Shown piece by piece: positions 8,870 through 17,331 of a DNA stretch of 31,619 nucleotides. This DNA comes from Oscillospiraceae bacterium (GTDB lineage: Bacteria; Bacillota_A; Clostridia; Oscillospirales; JAAYXM01), in assembly GCA_017532355.1 (NCBI GenBank), contig JAFXJK010000042.1:1-31619 (forward strand). The letters are read 5' to 3'. Below the pieces are notes generated by a model. The model ran no database searches, was not told the origin of the DNA, and saw only the letters and a list, made by a program, of their open reading frames with translations. The first letter of the stretch is position 1. Every line of letters begins with the position of its first letter. The translations under genes and the position numbers were made by a program.

Positions 8870-8894
8870 GAGTGAAAACATCATTTTTTCACTC
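8870..8894. other. Hairpin overlapping the mrnC stop codon
   Basis: GAGTGAAAA (8870-8878) and TTTTCACTC (8886-8894) form a 9-bp stem with a 7-nt loop that includes the mrnC stop codon. No strong U tract follows on the - strand, so it is more likely a 3'-end-protecting or attenuating structure than the main terminator, which is probably the hairpin at 8777-8815. Confidence 0.4.
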
Positions 8895-9287
8895 TGCAAT
8901 TATTCCAAAAATTTCGTTTAAACGGTCGTATCTTCCGAGGAGATAAAGATATCCCCAAAGAGCCTCGAACGCGGTTGAGGCGTGGTATGTAGCATAGTCG
9001 GAATGCTTTGGGACGGAGTTGACTTTTGCGTTTCTCGCACGGCGGAAAACATCGGCTTCTTCATCAGAGAGAAGCGGAAGAATTTTCTCGGACGCCTCTT
9101 TTTGTGCGGCGGCAGAAACGGAGAGAACGGTCTTTTTGTGCAATTCATTTGCTTTGCACACGCCGCTCTTTACGAGATTGCCTCTAACCATAAGCTCAAA
9201 AACAGCATCTCCGATGTGTGCGAGTGCGAGTGCGCTCATCTGTAATATTTCTTTTTCAGTAAGCGTTGCATGAAGAAAATCAGACAT
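8889..9287 (-). CDS. mrnC: Mini-ribonuclease III
   Basis: Mini-III is an RNase III catalytic domain lacking the dsRNA-binding domain; in Bacillus subtilis it matures the ends of 23S rRNA. The 132-residue product has the RNase III core, with ALAHIGDAVFELMVR holding the catalytic Asp (D27) and TAFEALWGYLYLLGR holding the catalytic Glu (E108). The family features NAKVNSVPKHSDYA and HKKTV are also present. An upstream in-frame ATG at 9305 would give six more residues, but it lies about 4 nt from the predicted transcription start and has no ribosome site. AAGGGG at 9301-9296 sits 8 nt before ATG 9287, so that start is used. It stands alone between rpsU and the ATPase operon rather than beside cysS as in Bacillus. 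Confidence 0.94.
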   Translation of the reverse strand: MSDFLHATLTEKEILQMSALALAHIGDAVFELMVRGNLVKSGVCKANELHKKTVLSVSAAAQKEASEKILPLLSDEEADVFRRARNAKVNSVPKHSDYATYHASTAFEALWGYLYLLGRYDRLNEIFGIIAE

Positions 9288-9315
9288 AAATAATGCCCCT
9301 TGCATTTTTTATTAT

Positions 9316-9344
9316 ATTGTATGACAAAATAGTAAAAAAGTCAA
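9316..9344 (-). promoter_or_regulatory. Sigma-A promoter of mrnC
   Basis: On the - strand TTGACT (9344-9339) and TACAAT (9321-9316) are spaced 17 nt apart. Predicted start near 9309 leaves a leader of about 20 nt carrying AAGGGG before ATG 9287. This promoter supports the shorter mrnC start. Confidence 0.75.
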
Positions 9345-9376
9345 TTCGGATAATTGAAAATGATTGTATATTATTG

Positions 9377-9405
9377 TTGTAATTATATGGAAAATATGCT
9401 ATAAT
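9377..9405 (+). promoter_or_regulatory. Promoter of the V-type ATPase operon
   Basis: TTGTAA (9377-9382) and TATAAT (9400-9405) are 17 nt apart, and TGC just before the -10 box makes it an extended -10 element. Predicted transcription start is near 9412, about 118 nt before the first gene. No other promoter of comparable quality is evident further along the operon. Confidence 0.85.
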
Positions 9406-9411
9406 TATCTT

Positions 9412-9529
9412 TGAATATCCACAAATGATTTGTGCGAAATTACGAAGACTTTTACAGTGTGTAATTTCGTCCGGAAACCGGGATTTTCAATGATGAAAAA
9501 CACTCTGTTTTAAGGATGGTGATTTAAAT
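9412..9529 (+). promoter_or_regulatory. Structured 5' leader of the V-type ATPase operon
   Basis: The leader is dense in inverted repeats. ACAAAT-G-ATTTGT lies at 9421-9433. CGAAATTAC (9435-9443) pairs with GTAATTTCG (9461-9469), a 9-bp stem with a 17-nt loop. CCGG-AAA-CCGG lies at 9471-9481. AAAACA-CTC-TGTTTT (9497-9511) ends directly before the ribosome site AAGGATGGTGA (9512-9522). The large loop contains AGTGT (9456-9460), complementary to ACACT (9500-9504), so a pseudoknot could compete with the hairpin next to the ribosome site. I do not recognise a known riboswitch class. Control at translation is more plausible than attenuation, since no U-rich terminator is visible. Confidence 0.5.
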
Positions 9530-9844
9530 ATGCCAAGAGAGGCTGTGAAAAAGCTTCTTGATGCAGAACGTGAGATAGCGCAAGGTGTTGAAGATGCGAA
9601 AACTGCAGCAAAAAAACTCATTGCAGATGCTGAAACTCGCGGAAGTGAACTTCTTATCAAAGAAGAGGAAGACTCGATAAAGAGCGCGCGCGAGCTTTTA
9701 TCAAAGGCAGAAAAGGAAGCGCTCTCGGAGAAAGCGGAAATAGAAGCTGCGGCGGAGCGTGAGCGCGAAAAGCTTTCCGCTCTCGCGACAGGAAAGCTTG
9801 AGGCGGCGGCTTTGCTTATAACGGAAAGGGTTGTGAACGGATAA
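9530..9844 (+). CDS. ntpF: V-type ATPase peripheral stalk subunit G/H-like
   Basis: Small stalk subunit that pairs with subunit E to form the stator linking the membrane part to the catalytic head. The 104-residue product is almost entirely one alanine/glutamate/lysine-rich helix (EAVKKLLDAEREIAQGVEDAK...), as expected for a right-handed coiled coil with E, and ends in LLITERVVNG, as such subunits often do. The name follows Enterococcus hirae NtpF; archaeal counterparts are called AhaH. AAGGATGGTGA precedes the ATG. It is the first gene of the ATPase operon and its stop overlaps the ntpI start (TAATG). Sequence of such helices is weakly diagnostic, but position and composition fit well. Confidence 0.87.
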   Translation: MPREAVKKLLDAEREIAQGVEDAKTAAKKLIADAETRGSELLIKEEEDSIKSARELLSKAEKEALSEKAEIEAAAEREREKLSALATGKLEAAALLITERVVNG

Positions 9845-11766
9845 TGTCGATTGTCAAAATGAAACGGCTGCATCTTGTCGCAAGCGCTTCCGAGCGTGAG
9901 AGGATTATGAAGCTTCTCGCTTTTTACGGAGTTGTGGAGCTTACGGAAACCGAGGTCGGAGACCTTCCCGTTTCCGAGGTTTCTACCGATTCCGAAAAGA
10001 TACGTTCAAGCCTTTCGGAAATTGTTTCGGCGAAGGAGTACCTGAAGGTTAAAGGGAAAATGAAAACGGGCCTCCTTTCAAGAAAACCCGAGATTTCCGA
10101 GCGCGATATTTTCTCGTCAAAGTATGTTCCGGACGCTCTTTCTGAGGCAGAAAAGATAAACTTTGCGCGAGAGGAAATTTCGAGGCTTAACGATAAAAAA
10201 GCAAAGCTTGAGGCAACAGCGAAAAGCATGGAGCCATGGGAAGGACTTGATATGCCTCTTGACCTTCCGCAGGGAAAACACTATACGGCGCTGCTTTTGA
10301 CCGCTCCGATATCCGCGTCGTTTGAAACGCTTGTTGAGCTGGTGGGCAAGGAGAGCGAGGCAGCAGAGATTTTTGAAGTTTCAAATGACGGAACATCTCG
10401 GTATATGCTTCTTCTGACGCATAAAACCGAGTTTGAAAAGGTATTCTCGTCTCTCAAGCAGCTTGGCGCCGCGAGTGTGAAGTTTCACGGTCTTGATAAG
10501 ACCGCAGAGCAAAGACGGCGTGAGCTTCTTTCAGAAATTTCAGAGACGGAGAAAAGAATTTCGGAACTTGCAGGTGAACTTAAGGTCAGCCGCGATACGT
10601 TTGAGCTTATCCTCACGGCAGAGGATGCGCTGAATGCGCGCCTTGCCTGCGAGATGGAATCTGAAAAAGGCGTTGCGACGGAGCATCTCTTCTATATCGA
10701 GGGTTGGGTGCCGAAGCGTGAGGAGAAAAATCTCACAGAGTTTTTCGAGCAAAACGGATGCGCGTACGAGTTCCGTGACCCCGAAGATGGAGAAGAACCT
10801 CCGACGCTCACCTACAATTCGGCAATTGTTTCGCCGTTTAACGTAGTTACCAATATGTACAGTGCTCCTGCATACACGGGCGTTGACCCGAACCCGTTGA
10901 TGGCGCCTTTCTTCGCGCTTTTCTTCGGAATAATGCTTTCAGACGCAGGATACGGACTTCTTCTTATGATAGCCGGTGCGTTCGCGCTTCTGTATATGAA
11001 GCCGAAAGGCGGATTTAAAAGCTTTATGCAGCTTGCGATAATCTGCGGTGCGTCCACCGTTCTGTGGGGGCTTTTGTTCGGCGGAATTTTCGGAAACGGA
11101 ATTCAGTCGATCTACCAGCTTTCGACGGGGAAGGCTTTCCCGTATGATATTGCGCTGTGGTTTGACCCGTCGCAGGACCCGATGAAGATGCTCATCTTCT
11201 CAATGGCGCTTGGCGGCGTTCAGATAATTGCAGGTATGGCTGTGAAGGCATATATGTTGATTCGCGACGGCGAAATCTTCGCGGCAATATTCGATATAGG
11301 CTCATGGTGGGTTGTCTTTGCAGGTGCGATAACCTGCATCTTCAACGCAAAAGTCGGTCTCTATATTCTCGTCGCAGGCGCCGCAATGCTGATACTTACG
11401 CAGGGCAGAGCGAAGAAGAATATATTGATGAAATTCTTCAGCGGAGTGTTGAGTCTTTATGACGTAACAGGATATTTCTCTGACATCCTGTCGTATTCAA
11501 GACTCCTCGCACTTTCTCTTTCAACCGCGGTTGTAAGCCAGGTTGTAAACACAATGGGCGTTATAACCGGTCCGATAGGCTTCGTTATAGTTTTTATAAT
11601 CGGACATCTTTTCAACATAGCAATAAATCTCATAGGCTCGTTTGTTCACTCGGCGCGACTTCAGTATGTTGAGTATTTCGGCAAGTTCTATGAGGCAGGC
11701 GGAAGGTTATTTGCTCCGCTTGCAATAAAAACAAAAAACACAAACATCATCAAGGAGGAAAATTAA
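9844..11766 (+). CDS. ntpI: V-type ATPase membrane subunit I (a-subunit)
   Basis: Stator membrane subunit that provides the ion half-channels facing the rotating K ring. The 640-residue protein has a cytoplasmic N-terminal half with two coiled-coil stretches (about 95-125 and 225-260), then from about residue 340 a membrane domain with around seven to eight hydrophobic segments. Family landmarks are NPLMAPFFALFFGIMLSDAGYG, ILSYSRLLALSLSTAVVSQVVN, and the HSARLQYVEYFGKFYEAGGRLFAPL end. Its ATG overlaps the ntpF stop by 1 nt, and ntpK follows after 1 nt. This large split architecture is typical of bacterial and archaeal V/A-type enzymes rather than the F-type a-subunit. Confidence 0.96.
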   Translation: MSIVKMKRLHLVASASERERIMKLLAFYGVVELTETEVGDLPVSEVSTDSEKIRSSLSEIVSAKEYLKVKGKMKTGLLSRKPEISERDIFSSKYVPDALSEAEKINFAREEISRLNDKKAKLEATAKSMEPWEGLDMPLDLPQGKHYTALLLTAPISASFETLVELVGKESEAAEIFEVSNDGTSRYMLLLTHKTEFEKVFSSLKQLGAASVKFHGLDKTAEQRRRELLSEISETEKRISELAGELKVSRDTFELILTAEDALNARLACEMESEKGVATEHLFYIEGWVPKREEKNLTEFFEQNGCAYEFRDPEDGEEPPTLTYNSAIVSPFNVVTNMYSAPAYTGVDPNPLMAPFFALFFGIMLSDAGYGLLLMIAGAFALLYMKPKGGFKSFMQLAIICGASTVLWGLLFGGIFGNGIQSIYQLSTGKAFPYDIALWFDPSQDPMKMLIFSMALGGVQIIAGMAVKAYMLIRDGEIFAAIFDIGSWWVVFAGAITCIFNAKVGLYILVAGAAMLILTQGRAKKNILMKFFSGVLSLYDVTGYFSDILSYSRLLALSLSTAVVSQVVNTMGVITGPIGFVIVFIIGHLFNIAINLIGSFVHSARLQYVEYFGKFYEAGGRLFAPLAIKTKNTNIIKEEN

Positions 11767-11767
11767 A

Positions 11768-12244
11768 ATGAATTATGGATTAGCTATTGCGCTTTTTGGC
11801 GCAGCACTCGCAACATTTCTCCCGGGCTGGGGCTCGGCAAAGGGCGTAGGTCTCGTAGGTAAGGCAGCTTCAGGCGTTGTCGCAGAGGATCCGTCGAAGT
11901 TCGGTCAGACACTTCTTCTCCAGGCTCTTCCTGCAACTCAGGGTATCTATGGTCTTCTCATTGCGTTCCTTGTTCTTCTTAAGGTAGGTATGGTTGGCGG
12001 AAGCGGCGCTGTTGAGGTTCCGTTCCTTACAGGACTTTACATTTTCCTTGCATGTCTTCCGATTGCAATCGTAGGCTTCTTCTCGGCATTCCACCAGGGA
12101 AGCGTTGCTGCTGCAGGTATCGGCGTTGTTGCAAAACGTCCTGAGGAAGTCTCCAAGGCAATGATTTATGCTGCTATGGTTGAGACATACGCAGTTCTCG
12201 CTCTTCTCGTTTCATTCCTTATGCTTAACGGCGTAAGCTTATAA
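11768..12244 (+). CDS. ntpK: V-type ATPase proteolipid subunit K (rotor ring, Na+-type residues)
   Basis: Rotor-ring proteolipid carrying ions across the membrane. The 158-residue protein has four hydrophobic segments in two fused hairpins, the duplicated 16-kDa form rather than the 8-kDa F-type c subunit. The ion site is readable: L54, T57 and Q58 in LPATQGIYG, Q110 in FHQGSVAA, and the essential carboxylate E139 in MVETYA. These match the residues that coordinate Na+ in Enterococcus hirae NtpK (L61, T64, Q65, Q110, E139). The second-hairpin carboxylate is kept while the first hairpin has Q in its place. AAGGAGG lies before the ATG. This predicts a Na+-coupled enzyme; H+ use is not excluded. 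Confidence 0.95.
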   Translation: MNYGLAIALFGAALATFLPGWGSAKGVGLVGKAASGVVAEDPSKFGQTLLLQALPATQGIYGLLIAFLVLLKVGMVGGSGAVEVPFLTGLYIFLACLPIAIVGFFSAFHQGSVAAAGIGVVAKRPEEVSKAMIYAAMVETYAVLALLVSFLMLNGVSL

Positions 12245-12259
12245 GGCGGTTTTTTCGAT

Positions 12260-12838
12260 ATGAACGGTATTGAAAACATTATAAAAAAGATTGCGGACGA
12301 GGCATCTGCTGAATCTGAAAAGATTCTTTCCGATGCGCGTGCTGAGGCTGATGCAATCTTCTCGGGCTACGAGAAAAAGGCAGCTGAGAAAAAGGCAGTT
12401 GCAGATGCCCTTGCGACTTCACGTGCAGAGGAAACACGCCTTCGCCTTGTCGGAGGATACAAGCTTTCCGAAAGACAGAAAACTCTTGCGAAGAAGCAGG
12501 AGCTTATCTCCTCTGCGTTTGATGCGGCTTACGAAAAGCTTAATGCTATTGAAGGGAACGAGCGTGCAGACGTTCTTGCGCGTCTTGCTCTCCGTGCCGC
12601 AAACGGCGCATCGGGCGAGATAATTCTCTCCGCGAAGGATAAAGAAAATCTTTCAGGCGAGATTGCAAAAAAGGTTTCCGGGAATCCGGGGCTTAAGATT
12701 TCAGATGAAGTCCGTCCGATTTCAGGCGGTCTTATACTCAAACAAGGTGCAACGGAGGTCAACTGTACATTCCGTGTGCTTATTGACGAAATGCGCGAGG
12801 TTATGAGCCGCGAGGTTGCGGATATTTTGTTTGGCTGA
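12260..12838 (+). CDS. ntpE: V-type ATPase peripheral stalk subunit E
   Basis: Stalk subunit that with the G/H-like partner holds the catalytic head still against rotation. The 192-residue product has an N-terminal long helix rich in Ala, Glu and Lys (IENIIKKIADEASAESEKIL), a middle ERQKTLAKKQELISSAFDAAYEKL segment, and a globular C-terminal domain with GGLILKQGATEVNCTF followed by RVLIDEMREVMSREVADILFG, which is characteristic of the family. It follows ntpK after 15 nt, with AAGGCGG overlapping the ntpK stop as a somewhat distant ribosome site. Its place in the I-K-E-C order agrees with the Enterococcus operon. Confidence 0.95.
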   Translation: MNGIENIIKKIADEASAESEKILSDARAEADAIFSGYEKKAAEKKAVADALATSRAEETRLRLVGGYKLSERQKTLAKKQELISSAFDAAYEKLNAIEGNERADVLARLALRAANGASGEIILSAKDKENLSGEIAKKVSGNPGLKISDEVRPISGGLILKQGATEVNCTFRVLIDEMREVMSREVADILFG

Positions 12839-12848
12839 GGTTTTTTTG

Positions 12849-13823
12849 ATGAAGGTAAGAGATACAGACTACTTATATGCAACGATGAATATACGTGCAA
12901 ATGAGAAAAACCTTCTCAACTCACGTGGCATCGAGCGTATGATAGAGGCAAAAACACCTGAAGAGGTATCGAAAATTCTTTCAGAGTTCGGATACGGTCA
13001 GAACGCACTACTCAACATTGATGACGTTGAGGCGGCGATACAGAGCGCCGAAGAGGAAACGGTCAGGATTGTTTCCGATGCGTGTGATAATGACAGCATA
13101 AAGAATGTGTTTTTGCTGAAATATGATTTCCACAACATAAAAGTAATAACGAAAGCCAATTTTACGCATCAGGATGCAGAAAATCTTCTATCGGGTGTTT
13201 CGCTCATACCGGGTGAGAAGCTTCTTTCGATGATAAAGGATGGAGACCTTTCGTCTCTTCCCGAGAAGATGCGCGCGGCGTATATGGCTGCGGCAGAGGT
13301 CCTTGCTCATACCGGAAATGCAGAGCTTTCGGACTATATTCTTGATGAAGCGTGCTTTGATATGATGACGGATACGGCAAAAGAGTCGGGAAGCGAGTTT
13401 CTCCTCGGATATGTAAAACTCCTTGCTGATATTGCAAATCTTCGTCTTGCTGTCAGGATGATTCGCCGCGGAAAGGAAGAGGACATAGAAGCGCGACTTC
13501 TCTCCTTCGGCGGAATCGCGAAAGAGAAATTTCTGAGAAAGAACCTTTCCGAAGAGCTTTCAACGACACATCTTGCAAGAGCTGCAGAGCTCGGCGAGGT
13601 AACGGCGAAAGGCGAGGCAAGTTTTGCAGAGTTTGAACGTGAGCTTGACACCCTGCCCGTAAAGTATATGCAGGAGGCAAAATACGTTGCTTTTGACGAG
13701 CGTCCGATTGTTGCATATCTTGCATCGCGCGAAGCGGACGCGGTTACAGTGCGCATAATTATGTCAGGTAAAATAATGGGGCTTTCTCCCGATGAGATAC
13801 GAAGCAGATTGAGGGTGGTGTAA
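12849..13823 (+). CDS. ntpC: V-type ATPase subunit C (rotor collar, d-type)
   Basis: Funnel-shaped subunit that sits on the K ring and receives the central axle (subunits D and F/NtpG). The 324-residue product is mostly helical and shows family features: DYLYATMNIRANEKNLL at the start, LKYDFHNIKVITKANF in the first third, and ERPIVAYLASREADAVTVRIIMSGKIMGLSPDEIRSRLR at the end. The frame is open from 12816 inside ntpE, but GAGG at 12837-12840 followed by ATG 12849 and the family N-terminus support this start. The stop is 2 nt before the next gene. Confidence 0.94.
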   Translation: MKVRDTDYLYATMNIRANEKNLLNSRGIERMIEAKTPEEVSKILSEFGYGQNALLNIDDVEAAIQSAEEETVRIVSDACDNDSIKNVFLLKYDFHNIKVITKANFTHQDAENLLSGVSLIPGEKLLSMIKDGDLSSLPEKMRAAYMAAAEVLAHTGNAELSDYILDEACFDMMTDTAKESGSEFLLGYVKLLADIANLRLAVRMIRRGKEEDIEARLLSFGGIAKEKFLRKNLSEELSTTHLARAAELGEVTAKGEASFAEFERELDTLPVKYMQEAKYVAFDERPIVAYLASREADAVTVRIIMSGKIMGLSPDEIRSRLRVV

Positions 13824-13825
13824 GA

Positions 13826-14146
13826 ATGGATAACAAATACAGACTTGCAGTGCTCGGTGATTTCGCAAGCGTACTCGGATACCGCACGCTTGGCTTTGAA
13901 GTCAGATGTGCAGACAATAAGGAAGAGGGCGAGCGTGAGCTTTCCGCTCTTGCAAAGGAAGGCTTTGCCGTGATATATGTCACAGAGCAGCTTGCCACCG
14001 AGATTTCGGAAGAGATTGACAAATACAAGGATGTGGCAATCCCTGCAATCATTCTTATTCCGGGCCGCGACGGCTCTCTCGGAATAGGTATGAAGAATGT
14101 CAGCCGCTCGGTAGAGCGTGCTGTCGGTGCAGATATTCTTGGATAG
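13826..14146 (+). CDS. ntpG: V-type ATPase central-axle subunit F (NtpG)
   Basis: Small Rossmann-like subunit that binds subunit D in the rotating central shaft. The 106-residue product begins with the family pattern YRLAVLGDFASVLGYRTLGFEV, continues with a middle segment ending GFAVIYVTEQLA, and has the conserved PAIILIPGRDGSLGIGMKNVSRSVERAVGADIL end. The length is standard. It is called F in general nomenclature and NtpG in Enterococcus hirae. It lies 2 nt after ntpC with GAGGGTGGTG before the start, and 18 nt before ntpA. Confidence 0.94.
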   Translation: MDNKYRLAVLGDFASVLGYRTLGFEVRCADNKEEGERELSALAKEGFAVIYVTEQLATEISEEIDKYKDVAIPAIILIPGRDGSLGIGMKNVSRSVERAVGADILG

Positions 14147-14164
14147 AAGGGAATTGATAAACAG

Positions 14165-15934
14165 ATGACAAGCGGAAGAATTGTTAAAGTTTCAGGACCG
14201 CTCGTTGTAGCGGAGGGTATGGCTCACGCGAATATGTACGACGTTGTTCGCGTAGGTGCTGACCGCCTTATAGGTGAAATAATCGAGATGCGCGGCGACC
14301 GTGCATCAATTCAGGTATATGAGGAAACTGCAGGTGTAAAGTTCGGCGACGAGGTTGTTACTACGGGTGCACCGCTTTCCGTTGAGCTTGCACCGGGTCT
14401 TATCGAGAACATTTACGACGGCATCCAGCGTCCGCTCGAGAAGCTTCGCGCAAAGTCGGGAAGCAACATCAAGCGCGGTGTTGAGGTTTCAAGCATTGAC
14501 CGCGAGCTCGAGTGGGCATTTGTGCCGAAAAAGGCAGTAGGCGACAAGGTAGCGTCAGGCGATATTCTCGGTACTGTTTCCGAGACTGTTATCGTCGAGC
14601 ACCGCGTCATGGTGCCACACGGTATCTCGGGCGAGATTATCGAGATTAAAGAAGGCTCTTTCAAGGTAGAGGATACAATCTGCCGCATCAAGCGTGATAA
14701 CGGCGAGATTGCAGACGTATCCATGCTTCAGAAGTGGCCTGTCAGACGAGGACGCCCGTACAAGGAAAAGATGGCTCCCGATATCCCGATGATTACGGGT
14801 CAGCGTGTTATCGACACAATGTTCCCGATTGCAAAGGGTGGTGCGGCGGCAGTTCCGGGCCCGTTCGGAAGCGGAAAGACCGTTGTACAGCATCAGCTTG
14901 CAAAGTGGTCAGATGTTGACATCGTCGTTTACATCGGTTGCGGTGAGCGCGGAAACGAAATGACAGACGTTCTCCGTGAGTTCCCCGAGCTTCGTGACCC
15001 GAAGACGGGAGAGTCACTCATGAAGAGAACGGTTCTTATCGCAAATACATCGGATATGCCTGTTGCGGCGCGAGAGGCGTCTATCTACACAGGTATAACG
15101 ATTGCAGAATATTACAGAGATATGGGTTATGACGTTGCGGTTATTGCGGACTCCACCTCTCGTTGGGCAGAGGCTCTTCGCGAAATGTCAGGCCGTCTTG
15201 AGGAAATGCCGGGTGAAGAAGGCTACCCTGCATATCTTTCCTCGCGTCTTGCCCAGTTCTACGAGCGCGCAGGTCGCATCATCGTAGAAAGCAGTGAGGA
15301 GCGTCACGGCTCACTTACAGCTATCGGTGCGGTTTCGCCTCCCGGCGGTGATATTTCCGAGCCTGTTGCTCAGGCAACGCTTCGAATTGTAAAGGTATTC
15401 TGGGGTCTTGATTCGTCCCTTGCATACCGCCGCCACTTCCCGGCAATCAACTGGCTCAACTCCTACTCGCTCTATTTAGACCGCCTTACAGCTTGGTTTG
15501 ACAGCTCGGTTTCACGCGAGTTTATCAAGAACAGAACGCGTGCCATGAACCTTCTCCAGCTCGAGGCAGAGCTTCAGGAAATTGTTCGTCTTGTCGGTAT
15601 TGATGCGCTTTCCGCATCCGACAGACTTACGCTTGAAACTGCGCAGATAATCAGAGAAGACTTCCTCCAGCAGAATGCCTTCTCCGATACGGACAGCTAT
15701 ACTCCGCTTGACAAGCAGGCGCGCCTCATGAAGCTTATCCTCAAGTACAACGAGCTTGCAGGAGCGGCAATCTCAGACGGTGCAAAACCCGAAGAGGTGT
15801 TCGCGATAAGTGCAAGAGAGCGTATCGGCCGTGCAAAGGACGTTTCAAACGATACTTACGCCGCAGCTTATGACGAGATTGAGGCACTTATGAAGAGCGA
15901 GCTTGAAGGTCTCGTTGCAAAGGAGGCAGAGTAA
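14165..15934 (+). CDS. ntpA: V-type ATPase catalytic subunit A
   Basis: Catalytic subunit that hydrolyses or synthesises ATP in the A3B3 head. The 589-residue product has the beta-barrel N-terminus ([16 protein letters not shown]), the non-homologous insertion of about 90 residues typical of V/A-type A subunits after [16 protein letters not shown], the P-loop GPFGSGKTV near residue 231, the [11 protein letters not shown] segment, the Walker B region [33 protein letters not shown], and a helical C-terminus. The last base of its stop is the first base of the ntpB start (TAATG), which would help keep A and B in equal amounts. Confidence 0.97.
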   Translation: MTSGRIVKVSGPLVVAEGMAHANMYDVVRVGADRLIGEIIEMRGDRASIQVYEETAGVKFGDEVVTTGAPLSVELAPGLIENIYDGIQRPLEKLRAKSGSNIKRGVEVSSIDRELEWAFVPKKAVGDKVASGDILGTVSETVIVEHRVMVPHGISGEIIEIKEGSFKVEDTICRIKRDNGEIADVSMLQKWPVRRGRPYKEKMAPDIPMITGQRVIDTMFPIAKGGAAAVPGPFGSGKTVVQHQLAKWSDVDIVVYIGCGERGNEMTDVLREFPELRDPKTGESLMKRTVLIANTSDMPVAAREASIYTGITIAEYYRDMGYDVAVIADSTSRWAEALREMSGRLEEMPGEEGYPAYLSSRLAQFYERAGRIIVESSEERHGSLTAIGAVSPPGGDISEPVAQATLRIVKVFWGLDSSLAYRRHFPAINWLNSYSLYLDRLTAWFDSSVSREFIKNRTRAMNLLQLEAELQEIVRLVGIDALSASDRLTLETAQIIREDFLQQNAFSDTDSYTPLDKQARLMKLILKYNELAGAAISDGAKPEEVFAISARERIGRAKDVSNDTYAAAYDEIEALMKSELEGLVAKEAE

Positions 15935-17313
15935 TGATTAAGGAATATCGCACAATAGAAGAAGTTGCAGGTCCGCTTATGCTCGTAAAGAACGTCGATG
16001 GCGTTGCTTATGACGAGCTTGGCGAGGTTGAGCTTCCCGACGGAAGCCGCCGCCGCTGCAAGGTTCTTGAAATAAACGGAAGCGATGCCCTTGTTCAGCT
16101 CTTTGAGAGCAGCGCAGGCATCAACCTCCGCGACAGCAAGGTAAGATTCCTCGGACACGGCATCGAACTTGGCGTTTCGGAGGATATGCTCGGCCGCGTT
16201 TTTGACGGTATGGGCAGACCGCGTGATAACGGTCCTGAAATTCTTGCCGACGAAAAGAGAAATATAAACGGTACTCCGATGAACCCTGCGGCACGTAACT
16301 ACCCTGACGAGTTCATCCAGACGGGTATCTCCACCATCGACGGACTTAATACTCTCGTCCGTGGTCAGAAGCTTCCGATTTTCTCAGGCTCGGGTCTTCC
16401 GCACGCACAGCTTGCGGCGCAGATTGCGCGTCAGGCAAAGGTACTTAAGGCCGATGCTAAATTTGCCGTTGTTTTTGCGGCTATCGGTATCACCTTTGAA
16501 GAAGCTGACTTCTTTATCAGCGACTTTAAGCGTACAGGCGCTATCGACCGTACAGTCCTTTTCGTAAACCTCGCAAACGACCCTGCAATTGAGCGTATCT
16601 CTACTCCGCGTATGGCGCTTACCGCCGCAGAGTATCTTGCATTTGAAAAGGATATGCACGTTCTCGTTATTATGACAGACATCACAAACTACGCTGAAGC
16701 TCTCCGTGAGGTTTCGGCGGCTCGTAAGGAAGTTCCGGGACGCCGCGGATATCCGGGTTATCTCTATACAGACCTTGCGACAATGTATGAGCGAGCAGGC
16801 AGAAACCTTGAGAGCGAAGGCTCAATCACAATGATTCCGATTCTCTCAATGCCCGAGGACGATAAGACTCATCCGATTCCTGACCTTACAGGATACATTA
16901 CAGAGGGTCAGATTATTCTCTCCCGTGAGCTTTACCGCAAGAATGTTCTTCCGCCGGTTGACGTTCTTCCGTCTCTCTCCCGTCTTAAGGACAAGGGTAT
17001 AGGCGAAGGTAAGACACGTGAGGACCATGCAGGCACGATGAACCAGCTCTTCGCGGCGTACGCTCGCGGCAAGGAAGCAAAGGAGCTTATGACAATCCTC
17101 GGTGAAGCTGCGCTTTCCGACGTAGATAAACTTTACGCGAAGTTCGCAGATGCTTTCGAGCGTGAGTACGTAAGCCAGGGTTATGATGAAAACCGCTCCA
17201 TCGAGGAAACGTTAAACCTCGGCTGGAAGCTTCTCTCCATCCTTCCGAAGAGTGAGCTTAAGAGAATCAAGCCTGAACTTATCGAAAAGTACCTTCCTAA
17301 AAACGAGCAGTAA
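15934..17313 (+). CDS. ntpB: V-type ATPase subunit B
   Basis: Non-catalytic nucleotide-site subunit alternating with A in the head. The 459-residue product begins [21 protein letters not shown] and shows the family stretch [22 protein letters not shown], in which the P-loop is replaced, as is normal for V-type B subunits. It also has [51 protein letters not shown] and [32 protein letters not shown]. The length is standard and nothing is missing. It overlaps ntpA by 1 nt and is followed 18 nt later by ntpD. Confidence 0.97.
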   Translation: MIKEYRTIEEVAGPLMLVKNVDGVAYDELGEVELPDGSRRRCKVLEINGSDALVQLFESSAGINLRDSKVRFLGHGIELGVSEDMLGRVFDGMGRPRDNGPEILADEKRNINGTPMNPAARNYPDEFIQTGISTIDGLNTLVRGQKLPIFSGSGLPHAQLAAQIARQAKVLKADAKFAVVFAAIGITFEEADFFISDFKRTGAIDRTVLFVNLANDPAIERISTPRMALTAAEYLAFEKDMHVLVIMTDITNYAEALREVSAARKEVPGRRGYPGYLYTDLATMYERAGRNLESEGSITMIPILSMPEDDKTHPIPDLTGYITEGQIILSRELYRKNVLPPVDVLPSLSRLKDKGIGEGKTREDHAGTMNQLFAAYARGKEAKELMTILGEAALSDVDKLYAKFADAFEREYVSQGYDENRSIEETLNLGWKLLSILPKSELKRIKPELIEKYLPKNEQ

Positions 17314-17331
17314 GAAAGGGTGCGGCTTTAA

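Noticed and set aside
9288..9305. Upstream ATG start for mrnC
   Set aside because: It would be about 4 nt from the predicted transcription start with no ribosome site; ATG 9287 has AAGGGG 8 nt upstream.
15934..17313. Missing P-loop in the ATPase B subunit as a sign of inactivation
   Set aside because: Loss of the classical P-loop is normal for V-type B subunits, which are non-catalytic.
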